Of a stretch of 64,000 nt of DNA, positions 8,740 to 17,150 are shown piece by piece. Origin of the DNA: Pseudomonadota bacterium (lineage in GTDB: Bacteria > Pseudomonadota > Alphaproteobacteria > Rhizobiales > Tepidamorphaceae); assembly GCA_023458595.1 (NCBI GenBank), contig JAEWYT010000121.1, positions 1 through 64,000 on the forward strand, given 5' to 3'. A program made the translations under genes and the position numbers. The first letter of the stretch is position 1. Each line of letters begins with the position of its first letter. The notes beneath the pieces were generated by a model. That model saw nothing but the letters and a program-made list of their open reading frames with translations, had not been told where the DNA came from and did no database searches.

Positions 8740-9264
8740 ATGCGCGATCTCCTGTTCCGGAACATCTTTCGCAGGCCCCTCACCGAGCGTGCGCCGGAGG
8801 TCGAGGACGCGGCGATCGACGAACTCGCGGCGAGCGTCGGCCGCGCCGCGCGCAAGCGCCTCGGGCGCAGCCTCTCGATCCGCGAGGTCGACGCCGGCTC
8901 CTGCAACGGCTGCGAACTGGAAATCCACGCCCTCAACAACGCCTTCTACGATGTGGAGCGTTTCGGCATCCGCTTCGTCGCTTCGCCCCGCCACGCTGAC
9001 GTACTGCTGGTGACCGGACCGGTGACGAAGAACATGCGCGAGGCGCTGGAGCGGACCTACAACGCCACGCCGGATCCGAAATGGGTGGTCGCGGTCGGCG
9101 ACTGCGCCTTCGACGGCGGCTGTTTTTCGACAAGCTATGCGGTCGTCGGAGGCGTCTCGCAGGTCGTTCCCGTCGATCTCCACATCCGGGGCTGCCCACC
9201 GAACCCGACCCAGATACTTCGAGGTCTGCTCGCGCTCCTGGACTCGTCTTCGTCTGGTCGATAG
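8740..9264 (+). CDS. hyfI: HyfI-like (NuoB-type) small subunit with proximal 4Fe-4S ligands
   Basis: A 174-residue NuoB/HyfI-family protein. The proximal (N2-type) 4Fe-4S ligands are all present: Cys55 and Cys58 in 'GSCNGCELEI', Cys122 in 'VGDCAFDGG' and Cys152 in 'RGCPPNP'. The iron-sulfur wire end is thus kept although the neighbouring large subunit has lost its metal ligands. It is shorter than E. coli HyfI (about 250 residues). It is the last gene of the operon; no HyfA- or HyfH-type ferredoxin gene precedes or follows. The ATG lies eight bases after the hyfG stop behind a GAGGCGG ribosome site. Confidence 0.92.
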   Translation: MRDLLFRNIFRRPLTERAPEVEDAAIDELAASVGRAARKRLGRSLSIREVDAGSCNGCELEIHALNNAFYDVERFGIRFVASPRHADVLLVTGPVTKNMREALERTYNATPDPKWVVAVGDCAFDGGCFSTSYAVVGGVSQVVPVDLHIRGCPPNPTQILRGLLALLDSSSSGR

Positions 9265-9349
9265 TCCGTATCGATCCCGAAAGTCGAAAGGCGCACCGCT
9301 ACGTAGCCCCCTTGGGAGGCCGTGAATTGCGTTCTGACCAGGTGTCGCG

Positions 9350-9589
9350 TCAGTTCTTCAGGGTGTATTGAAACGGAAAGCGCGCGGCTCGAGCGCAGTC
9401 ATGCGTGCAAATGCCCCGAAAAGCAATCACAATTTCGTTGTCTTTGACGTATGTCGTTGCGGCAAAGTTCGAGTCTGTTGCTGAAAAACCATCCGGATCG
9501 TCTTGGACAGCCCACCCTGCGGGATAAGGCGGCGTGTCGCTATAGGCATCCAGCGCCAATAGAGCGTATTCGAGATTACTTGTCGTCAT
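9350..9589 (-). pseudogene. Truncated lipase-like (alpha/beta hydrolase) N-terminal fragment
   Basis: 79 residues. The first ~58 ('EYALLALDAYS' ... 'FAATTYVKDNEIVIAFRG') match the start of class 3 lipase-like alpha/beta hydrolases, in which 'IAFRGT' precedes the rest of the fold and the GxSxG nucleophile. After 'FRG' (about base 9415) the sequence changes to an unrelated basic tail and stops, so the catalytic Ser-Asp-His residues are absent. It lies 36 bases downstream of the unknown membrane gene on the same strand, so the two were probably one unit. The fragment is best read as a gene broken by deletion or recombination. Confidence 0.55.
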
Positions 9590-9625
9590 TCGACCGTCAC
9601 CTTCAGATCTATTTTATCAATAGTA

Positions 9626-10726
9626 TCATCTGCAGATCGCATCTTTACTATACAGATCGTCCCCTATCACTCTTATTACTTTTGAATACGGGTCAAAAAA
9701 GGCTACATTTGGCGGACGTAATTTCTTTCCGATAACGACAAGTGTAAAATCGGCAAAAGATGTCCCATGCTTTAAAGAATCTATTTTATGAAATTCGTAG
9801 TACCCAATATTTAATTTGTTATATTTTTCTATAACCAGTTGATCTGCAGTAATATTTACAATAATATTTTGCAACGGGTATCTATATATATTTATTGTTT
9901 CTGGCCATTTTATTGTTTCTATACGATTTATACGCCTAAGGTACTCCAATTCTTCTTTTTCATACCACACCTCTTCATCAACAACATACGTGAAATACCC
10001 AACCCAGGTAGCCGGACTTGGCTTGCAGACGACTTTATCGGGGGGCCTTCGCCCTTCCAGCCATGGCACCTCGCGGTCGGGATTTTCAGGCCCAGTTGAT
10101 GGAGCGTGCCGCAATCGCCTGTAGCGGATATTGTGAATTCGAAGGTCCGTATCCCGACGCGTGGCGTATTCGCGCCAGTAAGCCGCTATTAGCGACGGGT
10201 CTTCCGCATCGTCCAGACGCAAAACCTTCGGCGAGTCGGTAGGGCCTTGGAATTCCAGGTAATTCTGTAGATCGACAGTCCGGATATCGTAGGGGTCGGA
10301 AATGTCTTCCTTGACGGTGATTCTGGGCAATTCCGATAAACGTGGCTCGGAGCACAGAGCCGGCCCGACAATGATCAGACCGGCGCCCGAGGGAAGCCGT
10401 TTGGCCATGAGGCCGCCGGTTATCACGGTCGGCGTGTCGCCGGCGACGAGCCCTCCGAATCGCGCCTTGGCGCGGAGTGTGCATTTGGCAATACTGCTGA
10501 GCTGATAACGCTGGCCTTCCGCTGTCACGTCGGCAAACACTTCGGTGTAGTAGACCGTGGGCCACAGATAGCTGAGCACCATCGGAATGATTCCGGTGAC
10601 GAGGAGAAAAAACAAAACGACCAGACCGGCGAGCGACAGCAGAACGATCCGAATGGCCCGCCCCCAGTTCGAGCCATCCTTTCTTGATTGGCTGTCGCCC
10701 TCAGATGCTTTGTTACCGACGCTCAC
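9626..10726 (-). CDS. Unknown single-pass membrane protein, AT-rich 3' half
   Basis: A 366-residue protein I do not recognise. Residues ~24-52 form one strongly hydrophobic segment ('VLLSLAGLVVLFFLLVTGII'), preceded by a polar, basic cytoplasmic start. The remainder is a soluble domain, likely periplasmic, rich in Tyr, Ile and Asn near the end. The first half has codon use like the rest of the window, but the 3' half (about 9600-9990) is very AT-rich; for example 9781-9840 is 13/60 G+C by direct count. This suggests recent acquisition or a chimaera. Its neighbour is a broken lipase-like gene. An effector/immunity type pairing is conceivable but unproven. Confidence 0.55.
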   Translation of the reverse strand: MSVGNKASEGDSQSRKDGSNWGRAIRIVLLSLAGLVVLFFLLVTGIIPMVLSYLWPTVYYTEVFADVTAEGQRYQLSSIAKCTLRAKARFGGLVAGDTPTVITGGLMAKRLPSGAGLIIVGPALCSEPRLSELPRITVKEDISDPYDIRTVDLQNYLEFQGPTDSPKVLRLDDAEDPSLIAAYWREYATRRDTDLRIHNIRYRRLRHAPSTGPENPDREVPWLEGRRPPDKVVCKPSPATWVGYFTYVVDEEVWYEKEELEYLRRINRIETIKWPETINIYRYPLQNIIVNITADQLVIEKYNKLNIGYYEFHKIDSLKHGTSFADFTLVVIGKKLRPPNVAFFDPYSKVIRVIGDDLYSKDAICR

Positions 10727-11263
10727 GCTGTATCCCTATCATGCTCCAGCGGCACTTCTGTTGACACGAGCGATCAAGCACTGCTTTGAGGCGTACCGAC
10801 CCGCCGGCAAGATTTTCAGTGTGAGAATCGCTCTCGTCCACCGAGCCTCCCCCAACGCGAACCGCCATGCTCAAACGTAATCAAGGGAGCTTGCACCACG
10901 CGCGATGCGTGCACAACCATAAATTGCTAACAACGTGTAAGTTGCAGCTCGATGGGGTAAGCAGCCGATACGCTTCGGAATCATCGGCCTAGCTTGCGAT
11001 AGATGCGACGCAGGTCTCGGTCCGGGATCGGTACAGAATCGAGAGCCCTGTCCGCCAGCCGCGCCGACGCGTCGCCTTGGCTTGCGAAGAGACTGGCTGA
11101 CGACGGAAGGGCGGGCTGCGCGTCGGGCATGGGTCTATGCAGAAAAATTGCGGACACACCCGTCTTCACTTTGACGGCGCTTCGAACTAGATAACTTGAT
11201 CGAATTGATAGAGAATTGTCGTGCGCTGGTTCGGATGCCGACAATCCCGCTAAATCGGGTTAC
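10727..11263. other. Intergenic region upstream of the Rrf2 gene
   Basis: About 540 bases between the minus-strand unknown gene and the plus-strand Rrf2 gene. It includes a short imperfect dyad around 10890-10918 (CACGC-N5-GCGTG core within a longer near-palindrome) and an AT-richer stretch at 11160-11225 likely to contain the Rrf2 promoter. An 87-codon minus-strand frame overlaps it but has no recognisable content. No RNA gene was seen. Confidence 0.45.
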
Positions 11264-11734
11264 ATGATTTCCCATAAGGCAAAATACGCGTTGCGGGCCC
11301 TTCTTGCGCTCGCCCGCGCCCCCCGCGACAAGCCGCTTCTGACGTCGGAGATCGCCGACAGCCAGTCGATACCCAAGAAGTTCCTCGAGCAGATCCTGCT
11401 TGAGCTCAAACACCAGGGCATCGTCATGAGCCGCCGCGGCAAGTTCGGCGGCTACCTGCTGCTGCGCAGGCCGGAGGAGATAACCTTCGGCCAGGTGCTC
11501 CGGATCGTGGACGGCCCCATCGCGCCGCTGCCGTGCCTGTCCAAGATCGCATACCGGCGCTGCGACGACTGCAACAGCGAGGCCGATTGCGAGGTGCGCC
11601 ACGTCTTCGCACGGGTCGCCGAAGCGACCCGGGAGGTGCTCGACAACACGACGCTGGCGGATGCCTTGCGCTCGGCGCCGGCGTTGCTGCAGCAGGACAT
11701 GGGCGATGAGGTCGACGTCGCCGAAGCCGTCTGA
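11264..11734 (+). CDS. Rrf2-family transcriptional regulator with cysteine cluster
   Basis: A 156-residue protein starting 'MISHKAKYALRALLALA', the typical Rrf2 opening; this internal ATG was preferred over an upstream start adding 16 unrelated residues. The winged helix ('TSEIADSQSIPKKFLEQILL', 'RGKFGGYLLLRRPEEITFG') is complete. A Cys-rich segment, 'PCLSKIAYRRCDDCNSEADC', lies where IscR, NsrR and related proteins bind an Fe-S cluster, though Cys spacing differs, so a redox or sulfur-responsive sensor is plausible. It lies directly upstream of a sulfate ABC operon on the same strand, suggesting local control of sulfur uptake. Confidence 0.9.
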   Translation: MISHKAKYALRALLALARAPRDKPLLTSEIADSQSIPKKFLEQILLELKHQGIVMSRRGKFGGYLLLRRPEEITFGQVLRIVDGPIAPLPCLSKIAYRRCDDCNSEADCEVRHVFARVAEATREVLDNTTLADALRSAPALLQQDMGDEVDVAEAV

Positions 11735-11902
11735 CTCGAACTCCCGCGACCTAGGCTCTATCAATCCCGTCCGCGCTTTCGCCAAGTGGTGAGGGCTGCC
11801 GATCCTTTGCTGCTCCCACCTCCTCCGGATGCGTGGGGAACGGAATTCCACGCCGTTTCGACCCGGCAGAACAGACTTCTCCGATCGCTGCAAAATTCAA
11901 AA

Positions 11903-11934
11903 TTGACAATCTCGATCTATTAGGTCGAGATAAT
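11903..11934 (+). promoter_or_regulatory. Candidate promoter/operator of the sulfate ABC operon
   Basis: An AT-rich patch before the binding-protein gene contains TTGACA (11903-11908) and GATAAT (11929-11934). Their 20-base spacing is long for a standard promoter. Between them is a perfect 6-bp inverted repeat TCTCGA-N9-TCGAGA (11910-11930), suitable for a dimeric regulator such as the adjacent Rrf2 protein. The assignment is by position and symmetry only. Confidence 0.4.
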
Positions 11935-11966
11935 GGGGTAACGGAGATCACAGAGGGGTATCCGCC

Positions 11967-13013
11967 ATGTCCACAGCCATGTTCGCCATATCCAGGCGAT
12001 TGCGAAACAGTGCCGCGATCCTCGGTTTCACCGCAGCCTTCACGATGATCCTCACAATCGTGGCTTTCGCACAGACGACGCTGCTGAACGTCAGCTACGA
12101 CCCGACACGAGAGCTGTACAAGGAATTCAACACGGCCTTCGCGAAGCACTGGAAGGAAAAGACGGGGGAGGAGATCGCCATCCAGATGTCGCACGGCGGT
12201 TCCGGCAAGCAGGCGAGAGCCGTGATCGATGGTCTGCCTGCCGACGTCGTGACGCTCGCGCTGGAGGCCGACATCAACGCCATTGCAGACAACACCGGCA
12301 AGATCCCCGCCGATTGGCGCGGCAAGCTGCCGAACAACAGCGCGCCATATACCTCGACGATCGTCTTTCTTGTCCGCAAGGGCAATCCCAAGGGGCTGAA
12401 GGATTGGTCGGATCTCGTCGGTGACGGCGTCGAGGTCATCACGCCGAACCCCAAGACCTCGGGCGGCGCCCGATGGAACTTCCTCGCCGCCTGGGGGTGG
12501 GCGGAACAGGAATTCGGCGGCGATGAGGAGAAGGTCCGCGCCTATGTCGCGGATCTGTTCAAGCATGTCCCGGTGCTCGACACGGGAGCCCGTGGTTCGA
12601 CGACGACATTCGTTCAGCGCGGAATCGGCGACGTACTGCTCGCGTGGGAGAACGAGGCTTTCCTGGCGCTCGAAGAACTGGGGCCGGACCAGTTCGAGAT
12701 CGTCGTCCCGTCCGTGTCGGTGAAGGCGGAGCCGCCGGTGTCGCTGGTCGACGGCAATGTCGACCGGAAGGGCACGCGCGAAGCGGCGCAAGCCTATCTC
12801 GAGTATCTCTATTCGCCGGTCGGACAGCAGATCGCGGCGAAGCACTACTACCGGCCGGCCGATCCGCAAGCCGTGACCAACAAGGCGGACCTCGAGCGGT
12901 TCCCCGAGTTGATGCTGGTGACGGTCGACGATTTCGGCGGGTGGAAGGAAGCCCAGCCGTATTTCTTCGGCGACGGCGGCGTCTTCGATCAGATCTACAA
13001 GCCGTCGAAGTGA
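11967..13013 (+). CDS. sbp: Sulfate/thiosulfate ABC transporter, periplasmic binding protein
   Basis: A 348-residue solute-binding protein of the sulfate type. The N-terminus (residues ~1-36) is a signal peptide with a basic start and hydrophobic core ending 'TIVAFAQT'. Family motifs follow: 'LNVSYDPTRELYKEFN', 'SHGGSGKQARAVIDGLPADV' and 'NPKTSGGARWNFLAAWGWA', which line the anion pocket. It delivers sulfate or thiosulfate to CysU/CysW. It is the first gene of a four-gene operon, with cysU 22 bases downstream. Confidence 0.95.
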   Translation: MSTAMFAISRRLRNSAAILGFTAAFTMILTIVAFAQTTLLNVSYDPTRELYKEFNTAFAKHWKEKTGEEIAIQMSHGGSGKQARAVIDGLPADVVTLALEADINAIADNTGKIPADWRGKLPNNSAPYTSTIVFLVRKGNPKGLKDWSDLVGDGVEVITPNPKTSGGARWNFLAAWGWAEQEFGGDEEKVRAYVADLFKHVPVLDTGARGSTTTFVQRGIGDVLLAWENEAFLALEELGPDQFEIVVPSVSVKAEPPVSLVDGNVDRKGTREAAQAYLEYLYSPVGQQIAAKHYYRPADPQAVTNKADLERFPELMLVTVDDFGGWKEAQPYFFGDGGVFDQIYKPSK

Positions 13014-13035
13014 GACGGGGCCAGGGGCTTCGCAG

Positions 13036-13881
13036 ATGACCGGCGCGCACGTCGCGCTCAGGCGGCCGAGCGTCATCCCGGGCTTCGGGCTGGCTCTCGG
13101 TCTCACCCTGAGCTACCTCAGCCTTATCGTGCTCATACCGCTCGCCGCGCTCGGTCTCGAGGCCGCGAGCCTCGGCTGGGCGGAGTTCTGGCGCATCGCC
13201 TCCGACGAGCGAACCGTCGCGGCCCTGCGGCTCAGCTTCGGCGCCTCGCTCGTCGCGGCTCTGATCAATGCCCTGTTCGGCCTGGTCGTCGCATGGGTAC
13301 TCGTGCGGTATCGCTTCCCGGGCCGCCGCATCCTCGATGCCTTCGTCGACCTGCCTTTCGCCTTGCCGACCGCGGTAGCCGGGATCGCGCTGACGGCTCT
13401 CTACGCACCCAACGGCTGGATAGGGCAGCTTCTGACGCCGCTCGGGCTGAAAGTCGCCTACACCCCGCTCGGCATCGTCGTTGCCCTGACGTTCATCGGC
13501 TTGCCTTTCGTCGTGCGCACCCTGCAGCCGGTTCTCGAGGAGATCGATCCCGAGATCGAGGAAGCTGCCGCGACCCTCGGAGCCTGGCGTCGGCAGACGG
13601 TCCTCAGGGTGGTGCTTCCGACCGTGTCGCCCGCGCTGCTCACCGGATTCGCGCTGGCGCTCGCCAGGGCGATCGGCGAATACGGCTCGGTCATCTTCAT
13701 CGCCGGCAACATTCCCTACGTGTCGGAGATCGCGCCTCTCCTCATCGTCATCCGTCTCGAGGAGTTCGACTACGCGGGCGCCACCGCTGTCGGCGCCGTG
13801 ATGCTGATAATCTCGTTCGCCCTTCTCCTCGCGATCAACCTGATTCAGGCGTGGGCACGCAGGAGGCTCGGCCATGGCTGA
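13036..13881 (+). CDS. cysU: Sulfate ABC transporter permease CysU (CysT)
   Basis: A 281-residue inner-membrane permease with about six hydrophobic segments. The cytoplasmic EAA loop that contacts the ATPase is clear ('EIEEAAATLGAWRRQTVLRV'), followed by 'ARAIGEYGSVIFIAGN', a signature of CysT/CysW permeases. It overlaps cysW by eight bases, so the pair is translationally coupled and should form the heterodimeric channel. Confidence 0.95.
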   Translation: MTGAHVALRRPSVIPGFGLALGLTLSYLSLIVLIPLAALGLEAASLGWAEFWRIASDERTVAALRLSFGASLVAALINALFGLVVAWVLVRYRFPGRRILDAFVDLPFALPTAVAGIALTALYAPNGWIGQLLTPLGLKVAYTPLGIVVALTFIGLPFVVRTLQPVLEEIDPEIEEAAATLGAWRRQTVLRVVLPTVSPALLTGFALALARAIGEYGSVIFIAGNIPYVSEIAPLLIVIRLEEFDYAGATAVGAVMLIISFALLLAINLIQAWARRRLGHG

Positions 13882-14740
13882 TCGGGCTGTTCCCGCCGTG
13901 TCGGGATCCGCGATCACCGAGCCCCCGGTGGCGCGTGCGGCGCTCACGGTGGTCGCGGTGGTCTTCCTGAGTCTGTTTCTCCTTCTGCCGCTCGTCGCCG
14001 TGTTCGTCGAAGCACTGCGCAGCGGCATCGGGGCGTACGCGGCGGCGATCGTGGAGCCGGATGCGCTAGCGGCGATCCGGCTAACGCTGCTCGTCGCCGC
14101 GATCGCTGTCCCGGCGAACCTCGCCTTCGGAATCGCCGCAGCGTGGTCCGTGGCGAAGTTCGAATTCAGGGGCAAGAGCCTGCTGATCACGCTGATCGAT
14201 CTGCCGTTCTCGGTCTCGCCGGTGATTTCCGGTCTCGTGTACGTGCTTCTGTTCGGTGCCCAGGGCCTGCTCGGACCGTGGCTGGAAGCACACGGCATTC
14301 AAATCATCTTCGCTGTGCCGGGCATCGTGCTGGCGACGGTGTTCGTGACCTTGCCATTCATCGCCCGCGAGCTGATTCCGTTGATGCAGGATCAGGGCAC
14401 GCAGGACGAGGAAGCGGCTCTTTCTCTCGGTGCGAGCGGTTTCAAGACCTTCCTGTTCGTAACGCTGCCGAACGTGAGATGGGCGCTTCTTTATGGCGTT
14501 CTGCTCTGCAACGCGCGCGCCATGGGCGAGTTCGGCGCGGTTTCCGTCGTCTCCGGCCACATCCGCGGCCTGACCAACACAATGCCGCTGCACGTCGAGA
14601 TTCTCTACAACGAGTACAGTTTCGCGGCGGCCTTCGCGGTCGCCTCGCTTCTGGCCCTGCTCGCCCTGCTCACTCTGATGCTCAAGACGCTCCTGGAGCT
14701 GCGGTATGGCGGCGATCTTTCCGGTAACGGCCGACACTGA
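13874..14740 (+). CDS. cysW: Sulfate ABC transporter permease CysW
   Basis: A 288-residue permease partner of CysU. It has the EAA loop ('QDEEAALSLGASGFKTFLFV') and the CysW-typical 'NARAMGEFGAVSVVSGHIRG' followed by 'LHVEILYNEYSF'. It starts inside the end of cysU. Together they form the transmembrane path for sulfate/thiosulfate. Confidence 0.95.
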   Translation: MADRAVPAVSGSAITEPPVARAALTVVAVVFLSLFLLLPLVAVFVEALRSGIGAYAAAIVEPDALAAIRLTLLVAAIAVPANLAFGIAAAWSVAKFEFRGKSLLITLIDLPFSVSPVISGLVYVLLFGAQGLLGPWLEAHGIQIIFAVPGIVLATVFVTLPFIARELIPLMQDQGTQDEEAALSLGASGFKTFLFVTLPNVRWALLYGVLLCNARAMGEFGAVSVVSGHIRGLTNTMPLHVEILYNEYSFAAAFAVASLLALLALLTLMLKTLLELRYGGDLSGNGRH

Positions 14741-14843
14741 AGGGGGATCCATGGACGTTTCGGTGCCGTATGATAGGAGGGACGGCAGCGCTGCCGCCGG
14801 CGATACGGCTTTCGTTCCGATCGACCGATCCTGGGGTGAGCCC

Positions 14844-15890
14844 ATGGACGTAACCGTAGACAATGTCGTCAAGGCGTTCGGCGAAACGCCCGCGCTGCAC
14901 GGCGTCTCCCTCGATATCGCCGGCGGCGAGCTGATCGCGCTGCTCGGGCCCTCCGGGTCCGGCAAGACGACGCTGTTGCGCATTCTGGCCGGGCTCGAGT
15001 CCCCGACGTCCGGGCGCGTGCTCTTCGGCGACGAGGATGCTTCGACCAAGACCGTCCAGGAGCGCAACGTCGGTTTCGTCTTCCAGCACTACGCCTTGTT
15101 CAGGCACATGACCGTTTTCCAAAATATCGCCTTCGGCCTGAAGGTGCGCCCGCGCGGGCGGCGCCCGCAGGGTGCGGCGATCCGCGAGCGGGTGCTGACG
15201 CTGCTTGACCTCGTCCAGCTGTCGGGTCTTGAGAACCGCTATCCGGCGCAGCTCTCGGGCGGGCAGCGGCAGCGGGTGGCGCTCGCCCGTGCGCTTGCCA
15301 TAGAACCGCGTATCCTCCTCCTGGACGAACCGTTCGGCGCGCTCGACGCCAAGGTTCGCAAGGAGCTGAGGCGTTGGCTCAGGGAACTTCACGACCGCAC
15401 GGGGCACACGACGGTCTTCGTGACCCACGACCAGGAAGAGGCACTCGAGCTCGCCGACCGCGTCGTCGTCATGAGCCAGGGGCGTGTCGAGCAGGTTGGT
15501 AGCGCCGACGACATCTACGATCGGCCGGCCACGCCCTTCGTATTCGACTTCATCGGGGATTCCAGCACGCTTCCCGTGACGGTCGAAACCGGCAAGGTTC
15601 AACTCGACGACCGGCATCTCGATATCGACCCGGGCGTGCGGAAGGACGGCGTGTATACGCTCGCCTTCCGACCCCAGCATGTCCAGATCGTCACCGACGG
15701 AGCCGGCACGATCCCCGGGATCGTCACCGCTACCCGCCGTCACTGGGGAGGTCGCCGCATCGAGATCGAGGTCGGCCTTGCGCGGCACCGGGTCGAACTC
15801 GACGTCCCTGCGGACACCCCGATTCCCGGGAACGGCCGACTGGCGATCAGGCCGACACGGTGGACGCTGTTCGAGAGGCGGACCGCGTGA
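14844..15890 (+). CDS. cysA: Sulfate/thiosulfate ABC transporter ATPase CysA
   Basis: A 348-residue ATPase with all nucleotide-binding motifs: Walker A 'GPSGSGKTT', signature 'LSGGQRQRVALARAL', Walker B 'ILLLDEPFGALD' and switch His in 'VTHDQEEALELADR'. The C-terminal ~110 residues form the regulatory TOBE-like domain of CysA. The start at 14844 begins at the conserved 'MDVTVDNVVKAFG' and has a GGGGTGAG ribosome site. An in-frame ATG at 14751 with a strong GGGGG site would add 31 residues and remains possible. Confidence 0.93.
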   Translation: MDVTVDNVVKAFGETPALHGVSLDIAGGELIALLGPSGSGKTTLLRILAGLESPTSGRVLFGDEDASTKTVQERNVGFVFQHYALFRHMTVFQNIAFGLKVRPRGRRPQGAAIRERVLTLLDLVQLSGLENRYPAQLSGGQRQRVALARALAIEPRILLLDEPFGALDAKVRKELRRWLRELHDRTGHTTVFVTHDQEEALELADRVVVMSQGRVEQVGSADDIYDRPATPFVFDFIGDSSTLPVTVETGKVQLDDRHLDIDPGVRKDGVYTLAFRPQHVQIVTDGAGTIPGIVTATRRHWGGRRIEIEVGLARHRVELDVPADTPIPGNGRLAIRPTRWTLFERRTA

Positions 15891-15974
15891 TCATATCGTC
15901 ATTGACGTCGCTGCGACCGGCGGGAGTACGTCCGCCGGACGCACGCGCCGGCGGGGCGTCCGTCAACCGGTGAG

Positions 15975-16784
15975 ATGCGGATGGACCTCCAACTGTCGAT
16001 CATTATCGGCCTGACCTTCGTCATTCACCTGATTGGCACGCTTGCCTACGCCTTCCGTATTGCCGGGGTGCGGACCGGCAAGATCGCGACGGCGCTGTCG
16101 CTCTTCAATATCCTCGTCCTGGTATCGCGGACGTCGAATTCCTTTCAGGGACCGTTCATCGCCAAGCGCGTCGAGATGGACATACTCGGAGCCGCGACCT
16201 ACGGCCTGGCCCGTGATTTCGGCTTGATCTTGCTCGCGGCGTCGGTCGCCACGGTCGCAGGATCGCTCATGATCCCGACGGTGCAGCGAATCGCGTCCCG
16301 GGCCGTGAACCGTTTCGGTCGCGACCGCTCCGTGCTGCGCCTCGTTCGCGCGGCATTGACGGCGCGCGGACTACGCTCGGCCGCGCAGTGCGGTGCCCTC
16401 CCGCGTCGGGGCTCGCTCACGAGCCTGCGCATCGGCCGGGACTTGCCGACCCGGGTAGTGCTGCTGAACGTCGGCGCCAACGCACTGTGGACGGTCGGCG
16501 TCCTGGCGGCGCTCTATGCGGGCTCGCTCGATCCGCAGTTCCGGGTGACGGCATCGACCTTGTCGTCGGTGATCAACGGCATTGCTACGATCGTCCTGTT
16601 CGTGATCGTCGACCCCTATCTGGGCGGGCTTACGGACGATGTCGTCAACGGCAAGGAGACGGATGCCCGCTTCCGACGGGTCGTGGTGTGGATGGTCGGC
16701 AGCAGGCTCGCCGGCACGGTCCTCGCTCAGTTCCTCCTTCTGCCGAGCGCATATCTCATTGTTGAAGTGGCGCACTTGATCTGA
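15975..16784 (+). CDS. amj: Amj-type (DUF2837) lipid II flippase candidate
   Basis: A 269-residue polytopic membrane protein. The N-terminal segment ('GTLAYAFRIAGVRTGKIATA' then 'LVSRTSNSFQGPFIAKRVE') matches the DUF2837/Amj family. Amj of Bacillus subtilis is an alternative to MurJ that flips the peptidoglycan precursor lipid II across the membrane, so that role is inferred here. About six hydrophobic segments are visible, with a basic loop near residues 120-155. It follows the sulfate operon by 84 bases but is unrelated to it. A start six bases later (15981) is equally possible. Confidence 0.8.
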   Translation: MRMDLQLSIIIGLTFVIHLIGTLAYAFRIAGVRTGKIATALSLFNILVLVSRTSNSFQGPFIAKRVEMDILGAATYGLARDFGLILLAASVATVAGSLMIPTVQRIASRAVNRFGRDRSVLRLVRAALTARGLRSAAQCGALPRRGSLTSLRIGRDLPTRVVLLNVGANALWTVGVLAALYAGSLDPQFRVTASTLSSVINGIATIVLFVIVDPYLGGLTDDVVNGKETDARFRRVVVWMVGSRLAGTVLAQFLLLPSAYLIVEVAHLI

Positions 16785-16790
16785 AGTGCG
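16771..16790 (+). terminator. Small hairpin across the amj stop codon
   Basis: CGCACTT (16771-16777) and AAGTGCG (16784-16790) form a perfect 7-bp stem with a 6-base loop that includes the stop codon. No U-tract follows, so it is at best a weak terminator or an mRNA 3'-end structure. Confidence 0.3.
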
Positions 16791-17150
16791 AACGGGCCCC
16801 TGGTCTGCGTCGGAACGGCGGAATCCGTCGACGAAGCCCTGGTGGTTTGCCTCCGCGCCACGTTCAAGCGTGAAGATGCCTTCATGATGATGCCCCGAGG
16901 GCTCGACGAGATTCGGCGCATGGGCACAGGCTTGAATCACTTGGCTCTTCGAGCCGAAACTGGCTTCACGCCGATAGACGTCGGTCCCGGCGACGTCGAT
17001 GAGACGAGAGGACGGAATCTATGCGATCGTATCGGTCGGATGGCCGGCGTCGCCGATCCGGAGGTCGGGTCGCGCGACTCGGCGACGCCGGATGACGCCC
17101 TAAGTGGAGTTCAGATTCCGACGGTTACGGTCAACAAATAGGCTTTCGGC
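16785..17150. other. Intergenic region before the branched-chain 2-oxoacid dehydrogenase operon
   Basis: About 365 bases. A 99-codon plus-strand frame covers part of it (16842-17141) but has no recognisable motif and ends just before the next gene. The region presumably holds the operon promoter; no clear boxes or palindromes were identified. Confidence 0.4.

Noticed and set aside
2156..9264. Labelling the operon as formate hydrogenlyase or an active hydrogenase
   Set aside because: The large subunit lacks all NiFe-ligand cysteines, and no formate dehydrogenase, ferredoxin subunit or protease gene is present.
10981..11244. 87-codon minus-strand frame upstream of the Rrf2 gene
   Set aside because: No recognisable motif, no convincing ribosome site, and it overlaps the expected promoter of the Rrf2 gene.
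14706..14843. Upstream start for CysA at 14706
   Set aside because: It would place a long unconserved extension overlapping the end of cysW; 14844 matches the family start and has a ribosome site.
16842..17141. 99-codon plus-strand frame before the bkd operon
   Set aside because: No known motif and low-quality start; treated as intergenic.
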